A stretch of 6,564 nucleotides of DNA from Bdellovibrionales bacterium. Lineage in GTDB: Bacteria > Bdellovibrionota > UBA1018 > CAIPTA01. The notes below the pieces were generated by a model. The model searched no databases. It worked only from the letters and a program-made list of their open reading frames with translations, and had not been told where the DNA came from. A program made the translations under genes and the position numbers. The stretch lies in contig JAKFYM010000122.1 of assembly GCA_021730855.1 (NCBI GenBank), forward strand, positions 1 to 6,564, read 5' to 3'. Shown here piece by piece: positions 6,237-6,564 of the stretch; position 1 is the stretch's first letter; each line of letters begins with the position of its first letter.

Positions 6237-6252
6237 CTAAGGGCGCCCTTGG
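6237..6252. repeat. Perfect 12-bp palindrome AAGGGCGCCCTT
   Basis: AAGGGCGCCCTT (6239-6250) is a perfect palindrome, extended by a T-G wobble and a C-G pair to 6237-6252. As RNA it could fold with a tight GCGC loop. As DNA it is a possible protein-binding dyad. It follows the previous stem-loop by 6 nt, so the two may form one transcript-end structure. Confidence 0.4.
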
Positions 6253-6285
6253 GGAGAGTTGCGGGAGTGAGAGCGGAGCACGAGC

Positions 6286-6313
6286 GGGTGGGTGGAGACG
6301 GGGCGCAGAAGGG
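6286..6313 (+). other. Putative G-quadruplex motif
   Basis: Four G-runs (6286-6288, 6290-6292, 6300-6303, 6311-6313) are separated by loops of 1, 7 and 7 nt, meeting the usual G3+N1-7 rule on the plus strand. Further G-runs follow around 6324-6330. Formation is not shown, and the G-richness of the region makes a chance match plausible. Confidence 0.35.
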
Positions 6314-6416
6314 TTTGCGTGGAGGTGGGGAAAATACTGCGCGCTGGATTTTTCAGGGTGGTGTGGGTTTTTCTTATGGGGCGGGTTATTCGAGAAGATT
6401 TTCGCTTGCTTGCTCA

Positions 6417-6446
6417 GGACGATTTTTTCGGCGGACGGATTTTTTC
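6417..6446 (+). repeat. Short direct repeat with T6 tracts
   Basis: GGACGATTTTTTC (6417-6429) is followed 3 nt later by GGACGGATTTTTTC (6433-6446), identical but for one inserted G. The period is about 16 nt. No coding frame explains it. Confidence 0.45.
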
Positions 6447-6453
6447 TTTCTCT

Positions 6454-6495
6454 GCTCTTGACAGCCTTTTTCGCGCAAGAGCTCACTTTTCTTGC
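6454..6495 (+). promoter_or_regulatory. Mutually exclusive inverted repeats, attenuator-like
   Basis: GCTCTTG (6454-6460) is a perfect complement of CAAGAGC (6476-6482). The overlapping segment GCAAGA (6475-6480) also pairs with TCTTGC (6490-6495), which is followed by the T-rich TTCTATTTTTAT. The middle strand can therefore pair left or right but not both. This resembles an antiterminator/terminator switch for something beyond 6564. The stems are short, and no gene start is visible to confirm it. Confidence 0.25.
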
Positions 6496-6508
6496 TTCTA
6501 TTTTTATC

Positions 6509-6525
6509 CGCGCTTGAGGTGCGCG
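6509..6525 (+). other. Small GC hairpin near the right edge
   Basis: CGCGC (6509-6513) pairs with GCGCG (6521-6525) around a 7-nt loop TTGAGGT. No T-tract follows. An AGGAG at 6538-6542 lies just after it, but no start codon occurs at a suitable distance before the window ends. Confidence 0.25.
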
Positions 6526-6564
6526 CATTCACTCTATAGGAGTAGTAAATCGCAGCTTTCTTTT

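Larger units (their letters stand above)
6203..6564. other. Non-coding 3' region with several structured elements
   Basis: No convincing gene is visible in these 362 bp. The longest open frames are low in complexity and rich in Pro/Arg/Lys/Ser on the minus strand, lack a credible ribosome site and look like composition artefacts. Base composition changes sharply along it. About 6250-6385 is G-rich on the plus strand, and about 6386-6510 is T-rich. It holds a stem-loop, a GC palindrome, a quadruplex motif, a direct repeat and overlapping inverted repeats, each listed separately. It may contain the end of the upstream transcript and the leader of a gene beyond the right edge. Confidence 0.6.

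Noticed and set aside
6458..6463. Consensus -35 hexamer TTGACA
   Set aside because: No acceptable -10 lies 16 to 18 nt downstream (the candidates are GC-containing, such as GCTCAC), so a promoter cannot be supported.
6223..6528. 101-codon minus-strand frame in the terminal non-coding region
   Set aside because: The product is Pro/Arg/Lys/Ser-rich and low in complexity, has no ribosome site, and is explained by the G-rich and T-rich skew of the plus strand.
6538..6564. Start of a new gene after the AGGAG at 6538-6542
   Set aside because: No ATG, GTG or TTG occurs at suitable spacing before the window ends, so no coding start can be claimed.

Overview
The window is dominated by a compact plus-strand biotin biosynthesis operon: bioB, bioF, bioD, an unnamed ferritin-like gene and bioA, running from about 227 to 4744. 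The four named genes cover the last steps of biotin synthesis. BioF makes KAPA from pimeloyl thioester and alanine, BioA makes DAPA, BioD makes dethiobiotin and BioB inserts sulfur. All five genes overlap their neighbours by 4 to 26 nt, so they are almost certainly co-transcribed and probably translationally coupled. No gene for making the pimeloyl precursor (bioC, bioH, bioG, bioK, bioV, bioZ, bioI, bioW) lies in the window.

The most interesting item is the fourth gene of the operon (2877-3512). It encodes a 211-residue protein whose four predicted helices carry a carboxylate-bridged di-iron pattern: E28, E55xxH58, E124/E125 and E154xxH157. It is locked between bioD and bioA by ATGA stop/start overlaps on both sides. 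It is not a standard biotin gene I can name. Roles in making the pimeloyl precursor or in iron or redox support of BioB are inferences only.

Upstream, at the left edge, the first 31 codons of a divergent minus-strand gene are visible; they resemble the N-terminus of a MarR-type regulator, but this is weak. The 131-bp gap between it and bioB holds two overlapping inverted repeats built from TTGA/TCAA half-sites. This is a plausible operator for divergent control.

Downstream of bioA, after a 72-bp gap, comes a 461-residue exported protein of unknown function. It has a signal peptide, a four-cysteine N-terminal segment, a Thr/Ser-rich linker, a Lys/Glu-rich stretch and a charged helical C-terminus. 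The last 362 bp (6203-6564) contain no convincing gene. They hold a stem-loop, a 12-bp perfect palindrome, a G-rich stretch with a putative quadruplex motif, a T-rich stretch with a direct repeat, and mutually exclusive inverted repeats near the right edge.

The base composition is GC-rich with C/G-ending codons favoured (GCC, CTC). The signal peptide, ordinary Shine-Dalgarno sites and bio gene set fit a Gram-negative bacterium. A Bdellovibrionota- or delta-proteobacteria-like source is a guess; no marker gene here settles the taxonomy.
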